The notes under the pieces were generated by a model. That model searched no databases. It was given only the letters and a program-made list of their open reading frames with translations, and was not told the DNA's origin. From a virus: a stretch of 20,721 nucleotides of DNA. Within the stretch, counting starts at the first letter, position 1. Every line of letters starts with the position of its first letter. Of this stretch, positions 19,980 through 20,721 are shown piece after piece. A program made the position numbers and the translations under genes. The stretch spans positions 1 through 20,721 of the IMG/VR virus record IMGVR_UViG_3300017708_000462, one strand, 5' to 3'.

Positions 19980-20445
19980 AAAATTAGTTCCTGAAGTATT
20001 AGAATTAGTACAACAGGCAAAAACAAAACAGGAAAAGGTTGAGATCCTAAGAACTAATTCTCATCCAGCTCTAAGAGATATTCTTAGAATTAACTTCGAT
20101 GCTGACGTAGTATCAGTATTACCAGAAGGTGCTCCACCTTACGAAAGAGATGATGCCCCAGAAGGACATTCACCATCTTCTTTATTTAGAGTTCACAAAC
20201 AATTTAAATACTTTTTCAAAGGTCCAATCGCGAACCAAGCGCAGCCTGCTAAAAGAGAAAGTATCTTTATTAGAGCATTAGAAAGTATGCACCCAACCGA
20301 ATCAGATCTTTTAATTGAAGCCAAAGACAGAAAATTAAAAGGCATTACAAAAGCTTTAGTAGATGAAGCTTTTCCGGGCTTAGTAGTTAAGGCATTTAAA
20401 AAGCCAGCTGCTAAGAAAACAACAACAAAGAAAAAGGAGAAATAG
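19972..20445 (+). CDS. DUF6433-like phage protein
   Basis: This is a 157-residue protein. The pattern TKQEKVEILRTNSHPALRDI, then VSVLPEGAPPYERDD, then LFRVHKQFKYFFKG, then RESIFIRALESMHPTESDLL and LVDEAFPGLV, matches what I know as DUF6433, a conserved family of T4-like marine phages with unknown function. The C terminus is a lysine/alanine tail (KKPAAKKTTTKKKEK) that may bind nucleic acid. Its start overlaps rnh by 8 bases. A TATAAATA string at 19865 lies inside rnh, about 100 bases upstream, and could be a late promoter or chance. Confidence 0.85.
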   Translation: MAKKLVPEVLELVQQAKTKQEKVEILRTNSHPALRDILRINFDADVVSVLPEGAPPYERDDAPEGHSPSSLFRVHKQFKYFFKGPIANQAQPAKRESIFIRALESMHPTESDLLIEAKDRKLKGITKALVDEAFPGLVVKAFKKPAAKKTTTKKKEK

Positions 20446-20447
20446 CC

Positions 20448-20458
20448 TATGGTATAAA
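20448..20458 (+). promoter_or_regulatory. Possible extended -10 promoter
   Basis: TATGGTATAAA repeats ten of the eleven bases of the TATGGTATAAT element found at 12611 and 17583. The expected -35 position (20430-20435) reads GAAAAA and is not recognisable, so the promoter would depend on the TGn extension. It lies in the 56-base gap before ATG 20502. The predicted start near 20465 leaves a leader of about 37 bases. Confidence 0.45.
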
Positions 20459-20501
20459 CTTCTTCGTTATGTAATTTTTAACTCAATCATGGAGATTAAT
20501 T

Positions 20502-20660
20502 ATGATTACACTCGAGCAACTCAAGAGAGATCAAAGAGAAGCATTTCGCTATACAAGGCGATTGAAAAAGAAGGGTAAAGACTCACTATCTTATAAAGCA
20601 CATAAAAAGGCTTTAGCACTCAGTCAGTCGATACGAGAATTACAAACAATAGGAGGTTAA
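20502..20660 (+). CDS. Small basic protein
   Basis: This 52-residue, arginine/lysine-rich helical protein begins MITLEQLKRDQREAF and ends LQTIGG. No family is recognised. The ATG follows GGAG (20491-20494) at 7-base spacing, and codon use is ordinary apart from a few CTC and CGA codons. Its last codons, GGA GGT TAA, place an AGGAGG string at 20651-20656 just before the hairpin at 20661. Confidence 0.65.
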   Translation: MITLEQLKRDQREAFRYTRRLKKKGKDSLSYKAHKKALALSQSIRELQTIGG

Positions 20661-20697
20661 TTTATCAGGGGAAGCCCTGGTAAAACAGGGCGAACCC
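20661..20697 (+). promoter_or_regulatory. Structured RNA element upstream of a start codon
   Basis: Bases 20661-20670 pair with 20675-20684 over ten consecutive pairs (one G-T) around a GAAG loop. CCCTG (20675-20679) can alternatively pair with CAGGG (20686-20690), and GGG (20688-20690) with CCC (20695-20697) around CGAA. These pairings exclude one another. No T-run follows, so it is not a standard terminator. It lies between a stop codon and the next ATG, a position suited to translational control. I do not recognise a known riboswitch class. Confidence 0.6.
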
Positions 20698-20702
20698 ACA
20701 TT

Positions 20703-20721
20703 ATGATGACAACAGCAACAG
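20703..20721 (+). CDS. Start of a truncated gene
   Basis: ATG ATG ACA ACA GCA ACA opens a frame (MMTTAT) that runs off the window. There is no ribosome binding site directly upstream, only the structured element; the nearest AGGAGG is at 20651-20656, on the far side of the hairpin. The identity cannot be judged from six codons. Confidence 0.4.

Noticed and set aside
20661-20690. Hairpin as rho-independent terminator
   Set aside because: No T-run follows on either strand.

Overview
The window looks like a piece of an AT-rich, T4-like marine myovirus genome, of the kind that infects oceanic bacteria (cyanophage and pelagiphage relatives). All genes lie on the + strand. They are packed with ATGA or TAATG overlaps. 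The set is typical of T4-like phages: class Ia ribonucleotide reductase, ATP-dependent DNA ligase, T4-type RNase H, glutaredoxin and a DUF6433-type protein, mixed with many small families that I know only from marine phages. The host cannot be named from the sequence. A lipoprotein-type o-spanin and a c-type cytochrome point to a respiring Gram-negative host.

Layout. (1) 1-1330: a sigma70-like promoter (73-101) and five small unknown genes. (2) 1345-7749: a run opening at a late-type TATAAATA box, holding large unknown or multidomain proteins. Three consecutive products (at 1345, 2722 and 3979) begin with a short peptide resembling the T4 capsid-targeting propeptide. They carry a possible nuclease core, a KxDG-type nucleotidyltransferase core and a TIGH-type nucleotidylyltransferase. 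(3) 7727-10386: small genes, including a cupin-like protein, a coiled-coil/membrane protein and conserved T4-like proteins. (4) 10389-12584: an acyl carrier protein, an overlapping i-spanin/o-spanin pair, a class 3 lipase and a membrane/coiled-coil protein, which looks like a lysis or envelope cassette. (5) 12593-17129: a strong promoter, nrdA, nrdB, two tiny genes, a membrane-anchored cytochrome c, glutaredoxin and a zinc-ribbon protein. (6) 17138-17560: a GIY-YIG nuclease-like gene with its own late-type box. (7) 17565-20721: a promoter, an acidic-tailed protein, DNA ligase, RNase H, DUF6433, a possible extended -10 promoter, a 52-residue gene, then a strong hairpin just before the start of a gene that runs out of the window.

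The most notable observations are: (a) promoters placed so that the start codon falls at or beside the predicted transcription start, with no ribosome binding site, seen for both early-type and late-type promoters; (b) a set of putatively capsid-packaged nucleic-acid and nucleotide enzymes; (c) a phage cytochrome c in the same transcription unit as ribonucleotide reductase; (d) a structured element at 20661-20697.
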